Positions 1 to 9,878 of a stretch of 64,000 nucleotides of DNA are shown in pieces; within the stretch, counting starts at the first letter, position 1, and the number at the start of each line of letters is the position of its first letter. The notes below the pieces were generated by a model. That model saw only the letters and a list, made by a program, of their open reading frames with translations, was not told where the DNA came from and searched no databases. Position numbers and translations under genes: made by a program. Origin of the DNA: Dichloromethanomonas sp964477085 (GTDB lineage: Bacteria; Bacillota; Desulfitobacteriia; Desulfitobacteriales; Syntrophobotulaceae); assembly GCA_964477085.1 (NCBI GenBank), contig CAYZDF010000002.1:41988-105987 (forward strand), written 5' to 3'.

Positions 1-34
1 GTTTGAATAAATACACAACTTGGGCTTCACGAAC

Positions 35-3000
35 TCATTTAAGCTTAATTAAAAGCTGACCGGATTTTACCGGCTGTCCTTCCGCCACCAGGATGTTCTC
101 GATCTCCCCGTTAGCAGGGGCCAAGACATTGGTTTCCATCTTCATAGCTTCAATGATCAGCAAGCTTTGCTTGTTGGTGATGGATTCTCCTTCTTTTACC
201 AATATCTTGGTGATAGTGCCTGTAATGGAGGAGCCGATTTCCTTAGGGTTACCCGAATCAGCCATCGGAGTAACATCTAACTTTTCTTTTTCTTCGAAGT
301 TACGGTCAAAGATCTTAATCTCTCTTCGATTGCCATTGACTTCGAAGACAACAGTCTTATAACCTTCCTCATCCAGATCACCAACCTCGACCAGCTTGAC
401 GATCATGATTTTTCCTTCATCCAGATCGATCTCGCTGGTTTCGCCTTCTTTCAGACCATAGAAGAAGACGTGGCTTTCCAGGTTGTAGAGATGGCCATAA
501 TCATTTAAAGACTTTAAATAATCACTGTACACTTTGGGGTAAAGCGCATAGCTTAAAGCATTGCGGATATTGGCTTCTACATGGAATTCATCATTCAGTT
601 TTTCTTTTATCGCTTCAAAATCAATCGGTTCCAGGATTTCACCCGGTCTGCAGGAGATAGGATCTTCTCCTTTAAGAATAATCTTCTGCAGCTCTTCGGG
701 GAAGCCGCCATCAGGCTGACCCATCATCCCTCGGAAGTAATCGACGACAGAGTCAGGGAAAGCCAGATGCTTTCCTTTGTGTAATAGGTTTTCTTTCGTC
801 AAGCCGTTTTGAACCATAAAGATCGCAAAGTCACCCACCACTTTGGATGTAGGGGTTACTTTGACGATATCCCCAAGGATTTCATTGACTTCTTTATACA
901 TTTCTTTTACTTCTCTGAATTTATGCCCGAGACCAAAACTCTCCACCTGGGGTTTTAGGTTGGAATACTGTCCACCAGGGATTTCATATTTGTAGATTTC
1001 CGAAGTACCAGACTTCAGGCCGGATTCGAATTGCTCGTAAACGGTTCTGGTTTCACTCCAATAATCACAGATCTTTTGGATATCCTCCAGATTCATTCTC
1101 GTATCGAATTTAGTATTATCAAGGGCAGCGATTACGGAATTCAAGGCTGGCTGACTGGTGAGTCCGGCCATCGGATTCATGGCTGTATCTACGATATCCA
1201 CTCCGGCTTCTGCAGCCATGAGCAGGGTAGCCAGCCCATTACCGCTGGTATCGTGGGTATGCAGATGAATCGGCAGAGAAACTTCTTCTTTTAAAGCTTT
1301 GATTAATTTGGCTGCAGCATAAGGCTTTAATAGTCCGGACATATCTTTGATAGCCAGGATATGAGCACCCATTTTCTCGATCTCTTTGGCTTTATTGACG
1401 TAGTACTTCAGGGTGTATTTATCCCGTCTTTCATCAAGGATATCACCGGTATAACAAACACAGACCTCAGCAATTTTCCCTGTTTTCATGACCTCATCGA
1501 AAGCTACTTCCATACCTTTCAGCCAGTTCAGACTATCGAAAATCCTAAAGATATCGATCCCCTGATCTGCAGCTTCCTGGATAAAATCTCGGATCAAATT
1601 ATCTGGATAATTGGTGTAGCCGACAGCATTGGAACCGCGGATCAACATCTGGAATGGAATATTTGGGATTAGCTGCCTTAAGCCCTGCAGCCTTCTCCAG
1701 GGGGATTCCCGTAAAAAACGGTAAGCCACATCAAAAGTGGCACCGCCCCACATCTCCAGGGAGAAGAGATCCTTCGCCAGTATGGAGGTTGCTTCGGCAA
1801 TCCTGACCATGTCCTTGGTTCTGACCCGGGTGGCGAGCAAGGATTGGTGAGCATCTCTGAAAGTGGTGTCGGTCAGTAAGAGTTTATCCTGGTTCTTGAT
1901 CCAGTTCACAAATCCTTCCGCTCCTTGTTCCAGGAGAATTTTCCTGACCCCCAAACGCTCTTCAGGAACCTTTACTTTAGGAACAGGCGCAATATTGTAA
2001 TCTTTCTTGGTACCTTTGACTTCATTGACGACTTTCTCACCGATATACTTTAAGATCTTGGTCTCGTAATCTTTCTTGGGTTTGATATCAAAGAGTTCAG
2101 GCGTATCATCGATGAAATGCGTATCACATTCACCGCTTAAGAATTTCTCGTGGTTCAAGACGTTGATCAAAAAGGCTTCATTAGTCTTGACACCTTTGAC
2201 GTTCATCTCCTTAATGGAACGAATGGCCTTTTTAGTGGCATTTTCAAAAGTCCTGGACCAGGAGATGATCTTAACCAGGAGGCTGTCATAGTATGGGGAG
2301 ATAGTCGAACCGGTGTAGCCGTTCCCGCCATCCAGTCTGATTCCAAAACCGGAACTCGTACGGTAGACATCAATTTTACCTGTATCCGGCATGAAGTTGG
2401 ATAAGGGATCTTCTGTGGTAATCCGGCATTGGATAGAGTAACCTCTCGGAACGATCGAGTCCTGAGACGGAATGCCAATTTCAGGTGAATCCAGGCGATA
2501 CCCCTGAGCGATAAGAACCTGACTTTGTACGATATCGATACCGGTTGTCATCTCGGTAATCGTATGCTCCACCTGGATTCTAGGGTTCATCTCGATAAAA
2601 TAGTGATTGCCATTTTTATCGACCAGGAACTCAGCCGTCCCGGCATTAACATAATTCACGGCCTTAGAGAGTTTCAAGGCATCGCTGCACAGCTTCTCCC
2701 GAAGTTCATTGGAAATCGCAAAAGCAGGGGTGAATTCCACAATCTTCTGATGTCTTCTTTGGACTGAGCAATCTCTTTCATAAAGATGAACGATATTGCC
2801 GTATTTATCAGCCAGAATCTGAACCTCAATGTGCTTCGGTCTTTCCAGATACTTTTCGATGAATATATCATCAATACCGAAGGCTTTTTTGGATTCATTT
2901 TTGGCATTATGGAATTCGCGTTCCAGGTCTTTTTCACTATAGACCACCCGCATCCCTCGACCCCCGCCTCCGGCAGCGGCTTTAAGAATAACAGGATAAC

Positions 3001-3469
3001 CATAGGTTTCAGCAAAATCCACAGCCTCCTGTACAGAGGTCATGGGTTTATCAATGCCTGGAATAGTCGGGACACCGACGCTGTGTGCGAGTATTTTGGA
3101 TTTGATCTTATCTCCCAGATTCTCCAGGGTATACTCAGAAGGGCCTATGAATTCGATCCCCGCCTCAGCACATTTCCGGGCAAATTCAGGGTTCTCGGAT
3201 AAAAAACCATAGCCGGGATGAACAGCATCTGCGCCTTTTTTCAAAGCCAGATCGATTATTTCACCCATGTTCAGATAAACTTCGATAGGCTTCAATTTTT
3301 TGCCGATCAGGTAAGATTCATCAGCTCGGGTCCGGAATAAGGCATATTTATCTTCTTCGGAATAGATCGCAACTGTCCTAATACCCAACTCTTTACAGGC
3401 TCGAAATATACGGATGGCGATCTCTCCTCGGTTAGCGACCAAGATTTTATTGAATGTTCTTGTACTCAT
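35..3469 (-). CDS. pyc: Pyruvate carboxylase
   Basis: Biotin enzyme that carboxylates pyruvate to oxaloacetate using ATP and bicarbonate in the cytoplasm (anaplerosis, gluconeogenesis). The 1144 residues carry all domains in one chain: biotin carboxylase first (glycine-rich ATP-grasp loop near residue 165, EMNPRIQVEHT near 300), then the carboxyltransferase barrel (TDTTFRDAHQS near 535, HTHDTSGNG near 740), then the biotinyl domain with the acceptor lysine in EAMKMET at about 1110. Length is usual for the family. The ATG is preceded by AGGGAG. The gene stands alone, divergent from the ger operon. Distinguished from oxaloacetate decarboxylase or acetyl-CoA carboxylase by its single-chain BC-CT-BCCP order. 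Confidence 0.97.
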   Translation of the reverse strand: MSTRTFNKILVANRGEIAIRIFRACKELGIRTVAIYSEEDKYALFRTRADESYLIGKKLKPIEVYLNMGEIIDLALKKGADAVHPGYGFLSENPEFARKCAEAGIEFIGPSEYTLENLGDKIKSKILAHSVGVPTIPGIDKPMTSVQEAVDFAETYGYPVILKAAAGGGGRGMRVVYSEKDLEREFHNAKNESKKAFGIDDIFIEKYLERPKHIEVQILADKYGNIVHLYERDCSVQRRHQKIVEFTPAFAISNELREKLCSDALKLSKAVNYVNAGTAEFLVDKNGNHYFIEMNPRIQVEHTITEMTTGIDIVQSQVLIAQGYRLDSPEIGIPSQDSIVPRGYSIQCRITTEDPLSNFMPDTGKIDVYRTSSGFGIRLDGGNGYTGSTISPYYDSLLVKIISWSRTFENATKKAIRSIKEMNVKGVKTNEAFLINVLNHEKFLSGECDTHFIDDTPELFDIKPKKDYETKILKYIGEKVVNEVKGTKKDYNIAPVPKVKVPEERLGVRKILLEQGAEGFVNWIKNQDKLLLTDTTFRDAHQSLLATRVRTKDMVRIAEATSILAKDLFSLEMWGGATFDVAYRFLRESPWRRLQGLRQLIPNIPFQMLIRGSNAVGYTNYPDNLIRDFIQEAADQGIDIFRIFDSLNWLKGMEVAFDEVMKTGKIAEVCVCYTGDILDERRDKYTLKYYVNKAKEIEKMGAHILAIKDMSGLLKPYAAAKLIKALKEEVSLPIHLHTHDTSGNGLATLLMAAEAGVDIVDTAMNPMAGLTSQPALNSVIAALDNTKFDTRMNLEDIQKICDYWSETRTVYEQFESGLKSGTSEIYKYEIPGGQYSNLKPQVESFGLGHKFREVKEMYKEVNEILGDIVKVTPTSKVVGDFAIFMVQNGLTKENLLHKGKHLAFPDSVVDYFRGMMGQPDGGFPEELQKIILKGEDPISCRPGEILEPIDFEAIKEKLNDEFHVEANIRNALSYALYPKVYSDYLKSLNDYGHLYNLESHVFFYGLKEGETSEIDLDEGKIMIVKLVEVGDLDEEGYKTVVFEVNGNRREIKIFDRNFEEKEKLDVTPMADSGNPKEIGSSITGTITKILVKEGESITNKQSLLIIEAMKMETNVLAPANGEIENILVAEGQPVKSGQLLIKLK

Positions 3470-3714
3470 GGCATCTCCCTTGCTTAAATGCTTTTATGCT
3501 TTACATTCCTATTATAATTCATAAAGCCACATAATAAGAAGCTTTCTTTAAAATAATACCGAACACATAATTATGTATTATTTTTACCAACTTGTGACAC
3601 TATTATCATAAGTTAAATGGCTTAAAAATAACCACATAAATAAACGAATCATTGGTTAAAAATATAGCGTGAAACAAATACTAGTGTATCAATACGTCGA
3701 AGGGTAGTTAAAAT

Positions 3715-5727
3715 ATGCAGAAGCAACAGAGCATCATCAAAAAAATGATCGCGATGATTACATATAAAAAGACCAACAGACCAAAGACATTTACCATGCC
3801 GGAGAGGACTGAAGGTCAGGATGCAGGCGTGCCAGATATCTTCAATCTGCCGGGGGGAAATACAGATAACCAAAACAATACTCAACAGGGAAATGAGAAT
3901 AGTAAGGATCAACCAAAGCATGATCAACTAAAACAGGACCAACAAAAGCAGGAACAAATAGACAGGGATCAAAAAGGCCAGGTCCATCAGAAGAAAAAGA
4001 AAGACCCTCAGGCTGATCAAAAAGATGGTGAACAAGGTACCAGAGATTATAAAACCAGCAACAGACATAATGGTCAAACACCAAAGCAACGAGAGAATAA
4101 CCAGTTATCAGGCTCAAAATCAAGTGACAAGCAAGAGCGACAGGAAACGGGCAGAGCACGCCGAAAGATTCCTAAGAAACCGTTATCATCTGCCCAGGTA
4201 CGGTCAAACCGAACGGACAATACCGATGAAGTCAAATCCGATATCGATACTAATAAGAAAATGGTCCACTACTTATTCGGCGCTCCCCAGAATAAAGACC
4301 TGATCACACGAGAGTTTACATTGGGGAATAAAAAACGGGCTTTTATTACTTATCTGGATGGAATGGCCGATAAAAATATCATCAATAATTATATTCTCAG
4401 ACCTTTGTTTAACGAAGAAAGTTTCAGCTGTCCGCAGGAGAACCACCTTTTCTATGAACTGGAGAATATCATTCAGACTAACGATACCAAAAACCTGAGC
4501 AGCTTTAAAAAGACAGCCACCGAGATATTAAAGGGAAATACAGCCTTATATGTCGACGGCTTGAATTATTTCATCACCTGTGAATCCATAGGTTATGACA
4601 AACGTGGGGTAGAGCCTCCCAAGACGGAGGGTATCGTTAAGGGACCGCAGGAAGGATTCAGTGAAAACCTAAGAACAAGTATCTCCCTGCTTAGACGGAT
4701 CATACGTAATAGTAGCCTGACGACAGAGTTCTTTGAAATCGGGGAGAAAAGCAGTACGACAGTAGCTATTGTATATCTGAGAGACGTGGTTAATCCCGCT
4801 ATCGTTAAAGAAGTCAGCCGGCGGCTTAAAGGTGTAAAAACCGATTTTTTGGTTAGTGACGGTATGTTGGAGCAATTGATCGAAGATAATCCCTATACCA
4901 TCGTTCCTACTGTTCTCAGCACAGAACGTCCGGATCGCACGGCTTCCCATATCATGGAAGGGAGGGTAGCCATCATCATGGATGGTACGCCCTTTGCCAT
5001 GATCGTTCCTATCACCATGAATGCTCTCATGCATTCCCCAGAAGATGCAGCTCTCAAATGGCAGTATACTTCAGGCTTACGCTTCATACGATTCTTTGCT
5101 TTTCTGGCTGCATCCATGCTCCCGGGGCTGTACATCGCCCTGACCACGTTCCACAGGGAGATGATCCCTACCGATCTCCTGATAGCGATCGCCATAGCTA
5201 AAGAGAATGTGCCTTTCCCGACCTTAGTGGAGATCTTATTGATGGAGCTCGGTTTTGAGCTCATCAGGGAAGCGGGGATCCGAATTCCCGGGATCATCGG
5301 TAATACACTGGGCATTATCGGAGCGTTGATCTTAGGGGAAGCAGCTGTTTCGGCGAACATCGTCAGTCCAATTCTGATTATCATCGTCGCTGTCACAGGC
5401 TTGAGCAATTTTGCCATTCCCAATTACAGCCTGGCCTTTGGGGTAAGGTTAACACGGTTCTATTTTATCGGAGCTGGTACACTGCTTGGCTTTTACGGTA
5501 TAGCTCTGGCCCTAGTAGCTTACATGCTAATGCTGGTTAATCTTAAGTCATTCGGTATTCCCTTCTTCGCCATCGTTGCTCCCAAGAACAGCAGGAGCAG
5601 AGATATAATTCTAAGATGGCCCATATGGATGCAGGAAAACAGACCCGATTTTCTTAATCCCATAGATCGCAGACGTCAGCCTAAGATCGCCAGACAGTGG
5701 GCCCAGGAAGATCCGGATAAGTCCTAA
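3715..5727 (+). CDS. Spore germinant receptor subunit A (GerA family)
   Basis: A-subunit of a nutrient germinant receptor, located in the inner spore membrane. The 670 residues have an unusual N-terminal extension of about 170 residues, very rich in Gln, Lys and Asp with QxKQDQ-like repeats. It is followed by the conserved GerA cytoplasmic domain and a C-terminal membrane part with about five or six helices (roughly residues 450-610). GerA proteins normally run 480-550 residues, so the extension accounts for the extra length. First gene of gerA-gerB-gerC-small gene; the next start is 10 bp after its stop. AAGGG precedes the ATG. A forespore-type promoter is expected, but I could not identify one with confidence. 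Confidence 0.95.
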   Translation: MQKQQSIIKKMIAMITYKKTNRPKTFTMPERTEGQDAGVPDIFNLPGGNTDNQNNTQQGNENSKDQPKHDQLKQDQQKQEQIDRDQKGQVHQKKKKDPQADQKDGEQGTRDYKTSNRHNGQTPKQRENNQLSGSKSSDKQERQETGRARRKIPKKPLSSAQVRSNRTDNTDEVKSDIDTNKKMVHYLFGAPQNKDLITREFTLGNKKRAFITYLDGMADKNIINNYILRPLFNEESFSCPQENHLFYELENIIQTNDTKNLSSFKKTATEILKGNTALYVDGLNYFITCESIGYDKRGVEPPKTEGIVKGPQEGFSENLRTSISLLRRIIRNSSLTTEFFEIGEKSSTTVAIVYLRDVVNPAIVKEVSRRLKGVKTDFLVSDGMLEQLIEDNPYTIVPTVLSTERPDRTASHIMEGRVAIIMDGTPFAMIVPITMNALMHSPEDAALKWQYTSGLRFIRFFAFLAASMLPGLYIALTTFHREMIPTDLLIAIAIAKENVPFPTLVEILLMELGFELIREAGIRIPGIIGNTLGIIGALILGEAAVSANIVSPILIIIVAVTGLSNFAIPNYSLAFGVRLTRFYFIGAGTLLGFYGIALALVAYMLMLVNLKSFGIPFFAIVAPKNSRSRDIILRWPIWMQENRPDFLNPIDRRRQPKIARQWAQEDPDKS

Positions 5728-5737
5728 AGGAGAGAAT

Positions 5738-6850
5738 ATGATTAAAGAAGGACATTTTGGATACTACGAGGCATTCAGCCTCATGACAATCGTATTGATT
5801 ACTAAAATCTTCTATGCCAGTCCCATGGTGATAATAAAGTCATTGGGTACAGCAGCTTGGTATGGAACATTGATTTCGTGTCTGACAGCCATTGTATTTT
5901 TTGGCTTGCTATATATCCTCATGAAGCGTTTCCCTCAGCAGGACTTATATGAGATCTTTGAAACAGTCACGGGGAAGATCGCAGGGAAGACTTTAATCTT
6001 CATATTCGCCGCTTACCTTCTTTATAAAGCAAGTGTCAATCTCAGAGAATTCATCGCTATTCTCAAAATCTATGCAATGCCGCTTTCTCCTCCCAGTGTC
6101 TTGATCTTTGCTTTTCTGCTCGTTATAGCAGCGATGGCTTATGTGGGCTTAGAGGGTATAGCCCGCTTATCGTATGCTTTCTTCTATCCTATACTGGGAG
6201 CCCTTATTATCTTGTTGCTCCTGGCTGTACCAAGTTATGATTTCGACTATCTGAAACCTTACTTTGGATATGGATTACAAAAGACTATTGTAACAGGAGT
6301 AATACGAAGTGCTGCTTATGACGAAATCGTTTTCTTAGCGATTATTATTAAATCAATCCATGGTGTCAAAACCTTTAAAAAGGTCGGAATTTCTACCCTT
6401 ATTCTCACTGGAATGATCTTCAGCGTTAGTTTGATTTGTCTCCTGGCTGCCTTTCAGTACACCGTGGCTGGGGAACATGTTTCGGGATTATATCAGCTAA
6501 CCCGCATCATCTATTTTTCCCGCTTCTTTCAACGAGTCGAGGCCATCTTTCTTTTTATCTGGGTCATCTCATCGGTGATTACTGTTGCCTTTATTTTTTA
6601 TATCTCCTTAACCTCGTACTGCAGGGTGTTTAATATCAATAACCATCGCCCGCTGCTGATTCCTTTTACCATGCTATCCTTCGTGATTTCTTTCTATCCC
6701 GATCACCTTGCCGAAATAATCGAAGTGCATATCAATATCCTCCGAAATTATAGCTCGTTAATCCTGATGGTTATCCCAATGATGGTATTGGTCATCGCCA
6801 TGATTCGGGGTAAAAAAGGGGGGAAGATAAATGCCAAAGCCAGAACCTGA
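5738..6850 (+). CDS. Spore germinant receptor subunit B (GerB family permease-like)
   Basis: Integral membrane B-subunit of the germinant receptor, related to the APC amino-acid transporter superfamily and thought to take part in germinant recognition. The 370 residues are almost wholly hydrophobic, with about ten membrane helices, starting with the typical cytoplasmic leader ending in FGYYEAFSL. Length fits the family. AAAGGAGAG precedes the ATG and the gene follows gerA by 10 bp. Its last 20 bases overlap the start of gerC, implying translational coupling. Confidence 0.94.
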   Translation: MIKEGHFGYYEAFSLMTIVLITKIFYASPMVIIKSLGTAAWYGTLISCLTAIVFFGLLYILMKRFPQQDLYEIFETVTGKIAGKTLIFIFAAYLLYKASVNLREFIAILKIYAMPLSPPSVLIFAFLLVIAAMAYVGLEGIARLSYAFFYPILGALIILLLLAVPSYDFDYLKPYFGYGLQKTIVTGVIRSAAYDEIVFLAIIIKSIHGVKTFKKVGISTLILTGMIFSVSLICLLAAFQYTVAGEHVSGLYQLTRIIYFSRFFQRVEAIFLFIWVISSVITVAFIFYISLTSYCRVFNINNHRPLLIPFTMLSFVISFYPDHLAEIIEVHINILRNYSSLILMVIPMMVLVIAMIRGKKGGKINAKART

Positions 6851-8198
6851 TCGAAAGAACATCGAGACTCGAAATACCGTCCCAAAACTAGTTACTTTAG
6901 GACTTGTTCTCATTATGTGTCTTCCTCTCGCAGGTTGCTATGACGCCACAGAGATTGACGAAGAAGTATACGCCCTTGTCATCGGGGTGGACAAAGGGGT
7001 CAACAATGCCATTCGTGTCACTTTCCAGTACGCTACCTATAAAGAAGGCGGAGGCGGTAAAGAGGGTGGAGGCGGTGGAGGTGAAGGAAAGGAAGAAAGC
7101 GGCGAAGTTGATGGAACCATCGTCTCTACAGTCGAGGCTCCTTCCCTCTTGGAAGCCCTCAACCTCATGAATGCGGCGGTTAACAGGCAGATATCTATGA
7201 TCCATGCCAAAATGCTGGTTTTTTCTGAGGAGTATGCCAGGGAAGGTGTATCAACCTATGTGGAGCCCCTGGCTCGTTTCCGGGAAGTAAGAGAATTTAT
7301 GCGAGTAGTGGTTTGTAAAGGAACAGCCAGAGACTTCATTCTTGAAAACAAAACATATATCGGTACCAACTCAGCCAAAGCGATTGATCTGATGTTTGAA
7401 CAATCCAAGAACTCCGGTTATTTCTCTGATGTCATCTTTACCGATTTTTATATCGATCTCCTGACACCTTACGGTCAGCCCACAGCAATCTATGCTGGGG
7501 TTAATAACGATGAGGGCTTGATCGAGGGGCAGGGAGATGAGAACCCTCCTCTGATCACCGATTTGAATATCCCGCCTGGAAGCATCCCCCGTAAAGGGGG
7601 AACCAAGAAAGAGTTATTCGGTACCGCTGTCTTTGATGGCGATAAAATGGTGGGGAGTCTCTATCAGAATGAAACGCGATTCTTTCTGATGGGGATCGGA
7701 GAATTCCGCAGAGGCTTCTTTACCTTAGAGGATCCCAATAAACCAGGCTATGTTATCGTCATCGAAACGCAGTTAGCCAGAGAACCGGAAGTAAGTGCCC
7801 GTTTCGAGGATGGACGTCCAGTTATTGATTTAAAAATTACACTGGATGCCGATATCATCTCCATTCAAAGCCGTAAGCATTACGAAAGACGGGATAATAT
7901 CGAGGGGCTGGAAAAGGTAGTGGAGGATTATTTTAACCGAGGACTCGCCAAAACGATTGAGAAGACCCAAACAGAGTGGAATACAGACATTTTCCATTTT
8001 GGAAAAAAAGTAGCGGGGAATTTCAGAACGATTCAAGAACTCAATGATTATAATTGGATCGCCCATTATAAAGACGCCAAGGTTAATTCCCAAGTCAAAG
8101 TAAGCTTACGCAGGTCCGGCTTTATTTATGGAGCAAGTCCGATGCGTAGTACCACAAAAGTAGAAGGCGTCGAAAAGGAAAGTGATAAAAAAGAATGA
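6831..8198 (+). CDS. Spore germinant receptor subunit C (GerC lipoprotein)
   Basis: Lipoprotein C-subunit of the germinant receptor on the outer face of the inner spore membrane. A charged start is followed by a hydrophobic stretch and the lipobox LAGC (Cys36), then ATEIDEEVYALVIGVDKG, typical of GerC. About residues 72-90 form a glycine-rich loop (GGGGKEGGGGGG) that is longer than in most homologues I know and probably a flexible linker inside domain 1. 455 residues, somewhat longer than the usual 370-400. It overlaps gerB by 20 bp, and its stop overlaps the next small gene in ATGA. Confidence 0.95.
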   Translation: MPKPEPDRKNIETRNTVPKLVTLGLVLIMCLPLAGCYDATEIDEEVYALVIGVDKGVNNAIRVTFQYATYKEGGGGKEGGGGGGEGKEESGEVDGTIVSTVEAPSLLEALNLMNAAVNRQISMIHAKMLVFSEEYAREGVSTYVEPLARFREVREFMRVVVCKGTARDFILENKTYIGTNSAKAIDLMFEQSKNSGYFSDVIFTDFYIDLLTPYGQPTAIYAGVNNDEGLIEGQGDENPPLITDLNIPPGSIPRKGGTKKELFGTAVFDGDKMVGSLYQNETRFFLMGIGEFRRGFFTLEDPNKPGYVIVIETQLAREPEVSARFEDGRPVIDLKITLDADIISIQSRKHYERRDNIEGLEKVVEDYFNRGLAKTIEKTQTEWNTDIFHFGKKVAGNFRTIQELNDYNWIAHYKDAKVNSQVKVSLRRSGFIYGASPMRSTTKVEGVEKESDKKE

Positions 8199-8365
8199 TA
8201 CGCTATGCTATAGTACTATTTATTCTGACCAGTGGGTACTATACACTGACATTTGGCAAAAGCCTATGGGTAGATGATTACAATAAATTAGGTGCAGTAG
8301 GTGCAGCCCTGGCCGCTTTAATCGGTACGGTTGTACCCATCATTTTTATGTTTATGATGGTATAG
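8195..8365 (+). CDS. Small two-helix membrane protein, fourth gene of ger operon
   Basis: A 56-residue ORF whose ATG overlaps the gerC stop (ATGA at 8195-8198), indicating translational coupling. It encodes two hydrophobic segments (about residues 4-20 and 33-55) joined by a short polar loop KSLWVDDYNKLG. Small two-helix D-subunit genes are known at the end of some Bacillus ger operons and modulate receptor function; position and topology fit that class. I do not recognise sequence identity, so the D-subunit role is inferred. Nothing else is coded before the SASP gene 234 bp downstream. Confidence 0.72.
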   Translation: MIRYAIVLFILTSGYYTLTFGKSLWVDDYNKLGAVGAALAALIGTVVPIIFMFMMV

Positions 8366-8599
8366 TCTCAGCTGAAAGTCAGTTAAAAAATAAGGCAATT
8401 GACCATTCAAGTTAAGAACTTTTGTAAATAATCACTAATCTTGTTTGACAAAACAGGGATGATGTGCTCTTAAAATGGGAGTGCTTTATTCTTTATTATG
8501 GAAGTATTCATAAAAACAACCAATAATTAGTTAGTATGTATTTTACAAAAAAAGTAAAGATTATTAATAGCAATCCAAAATAAAAATGAGGTGACATAT

Positions 8600-8797
8600 A
8601 TGGCTAGGTTTAGACCGATAGATCCTTCCCAGGGAGTAGCAAGCAGCAGTGAACAACAGATGGGTGTTCAACTTTTTGATGGCGACGCCGGTGATATTAC
8701 ATCAAGGGAAGCCGGAAACATGGTAAAAAGAATGGTTCAATTTGCGGAACAACAACTAAAAAAAGGCGGAACCGCTTCAGTAAGAGACAATCCATAG
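8600..8797 (+). CDS. Alpha/beta-type small acid-soluble spore protein
   Basis: DNA-binding protein that saturates spore chromosomes and protects them from UV and chemical damage; degraded by GPR protease at germination. The 65 residues contain the family core GDITSREAGNMVKRMV followed by AEQQL at the C-terminal side. The N-terminal half is shorter and less conserved than Bacillus SspA/B. The start is the ATG preceded by GAGGTGA, not the GTG at 8591, which lies inside that ribosome site. Followed closely by two coat-protein genes, so probably one sporulation transcript. Confidence 0.85.
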   Translation: MARFRPIDPSQGVASSSEQQMGVQLFDGDAGDITSREAGNMVKRMVQFAEQQLKKGGTASVRDNP

Positions 8798-8813
8798 AAG
8801 GAGTTGAACTTTC

Positions 8814-9035
8814 TTGTCGCAGAATGGTATTGCGCCTCATGAAGCCTTTGAAATCCATGAACTTTTGCAACTCAAGAATATCTGTGCGCTTAAAGCTTCA
8901 GGTCTTACTGGCATGGTAGCTGACCCTAAACTTCGGCTCATCCTGCAAAACGACCTGGAGAATTCGCAACAACAGATCAAAGAGTTGAGAGAGTATATTC
9001 AGACATCACAGAATCAAAATACCATGCAGAGCTAA
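8814..9035 (+). CDS. CotF-related small spore coat protein
   Basis: A 73-residue helical protein starting at TTG, with AAGGAG about 8 bp upstream. The motif HEAFEIHELLQLKN, followed by a Gln-rich C-terminus (QQQIKELREYIQ), resembles small CotF/YhcQ-type proteins found beside larger CotF genes in spore-forming Clostridia. It lies 16 bp after the SASP gene and 13 bp before a second coat-type gene. Assignment rests on pattern and context; the role in the coat is inferred. Confidence 0.7.
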   Translation: MSQNGIAPHEAFEIHELLQLKNICALKASGLTGMVADPKLRLILQNDLENSQQQIKELREYIQTSQNQNTMQS

Positions 9036-9048
9036 GGGGTCTGTAAAT

Positions 9049-9408
9049 ATGACGAATATTATTCAGGATGTGGCAGGTGTAGAATTCATGACCGAGAAAG
9101 ATATCGTCACCGAACTGCTTCTGACGACCAAGAATGCCTTGAGTAAGTATTGTTCGGCCATCAGTGAGACGACAACCTCTAAAGTCAGGGAAACATTGAA
9201 AAAACACCTTAATCAGATTATTGACAGTCATGGTCAGATTACTGACTATGCGATAGAACGGGGTTATTATCATCCCTTTGATCCGCCTGAACAGTTTAAA
9301 GATGACTTGAAAGAAGCTTACATGGCCTTGGATCTGGAAGCATGGAAGCTTCAACAGGATGAGGAACTATACGCCAGTCAAAAAGATAACTCGATTATGA
9401 GGTCATAA
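9049..9408 (+). CDS. CotF family spore coat protein
   Basis: 119-residue protein with the CotF-like core MTEKDIVTELLLTTKNALSKY and a second helix pair ending HGQITDYAIERGYYHPFD. The fold is expected to be a ferritin-like four-helix bundle. CotF-family members are structural coat components made in the mother cell. The gene ends the SASP-coat cluster and is followed by a hairpin terminator at 9458. No metal-binding set typical of catalytic ferritins is evident. Confidence 0.82.
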   Translation: MTNIIQDVAGVEFMTEKDIVTELLLTTKNALSKYCSAISETTTSKVRETLKKHLNQIIDSHGQITDYAIERGYYHPFDPPEQFKDDLKEAYMALDLEAWKLQQDEELYASQKDNSIMRS

Positions 9409-9457
9409 TTTAACATGTTTACCAAGTTTGAATATTAAGCTAACAAAATAAATATTA

Positions 9458-9499
9458 AACTCCTCTCCTCTGTATCTAAAAGAAGGGGGGAGTTCTTTT
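9458..9499 (+). terminator. Intrinsic terminator after SASP/coat cluster
   Basis: Fourteen-pair stem with one mismatch (arms 9458-9471 and 9481-9494) enclosing an AT-rich loop, followed by CTTTTGTTT. It lies 50 bp after the last coat gene. Confidence 0.72.
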
Positions 9500-9565
9500 G
9501 TTTGAGAGAAAGGTCAATCACAAGAATAAAATCAATTGAACCAAAGGAACAATAAACTGGGCATT

Positions 9566-9706
9566 ATGGCAAAAAGAGGTACGATTCATGTTTTCTTGGT
9601 TAAAACGATGAAACTCATCAATGAACGAGCTCAGAAACCTGATGAAGATAGAAAGAATGAAATGAAACCATTCCTGAAACTGCACATGAGATTCATCAGA
9701 AGCTAA
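9566..9706 (+). CDS. Possible 46-residue basic small protein
   Basis: Short ORF in the 470 bp region between the coat cluster and the flavoprotein gene. It encodes MAKRGTIHVFLVKTMKLINE, then a Lys/Arg-rich tail ending FIRS. AAAGGAAC lies about 16 bp before the ATG, longer than ideal. No family recognised. The rest of 9500-9878 shows only AT-rich DNA. It could be a real spore peptide or chance. Confidence 0.25.
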   Translation: MAKRGTIHVFLVKTMKLINERAQKPDEDRKNEMKPFLKLHMRFIRS

Positions 9707-9878
9707 GACAAAAACATCGCTTTTCTTTCAATTTTCATTGAATCAGCAGCTAATAGAATAATTAAGGTAGAAATAATAAGAAAGATCAATAAAGAGAAGA
9801 CTTTTGAAGATACTAAATATAGAGCAACACTTATGATAACTTGTGATCACCCCGAGATTATTTATTGAGGAGAAATCT

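Noticed and set aside
2203..2478. Numerous ORFs in other frames of the pyruvate carboxylase and other large genes
   Set aside because: They lie wholly inside strong coding regions, lack ribosome sites and show no domain features.
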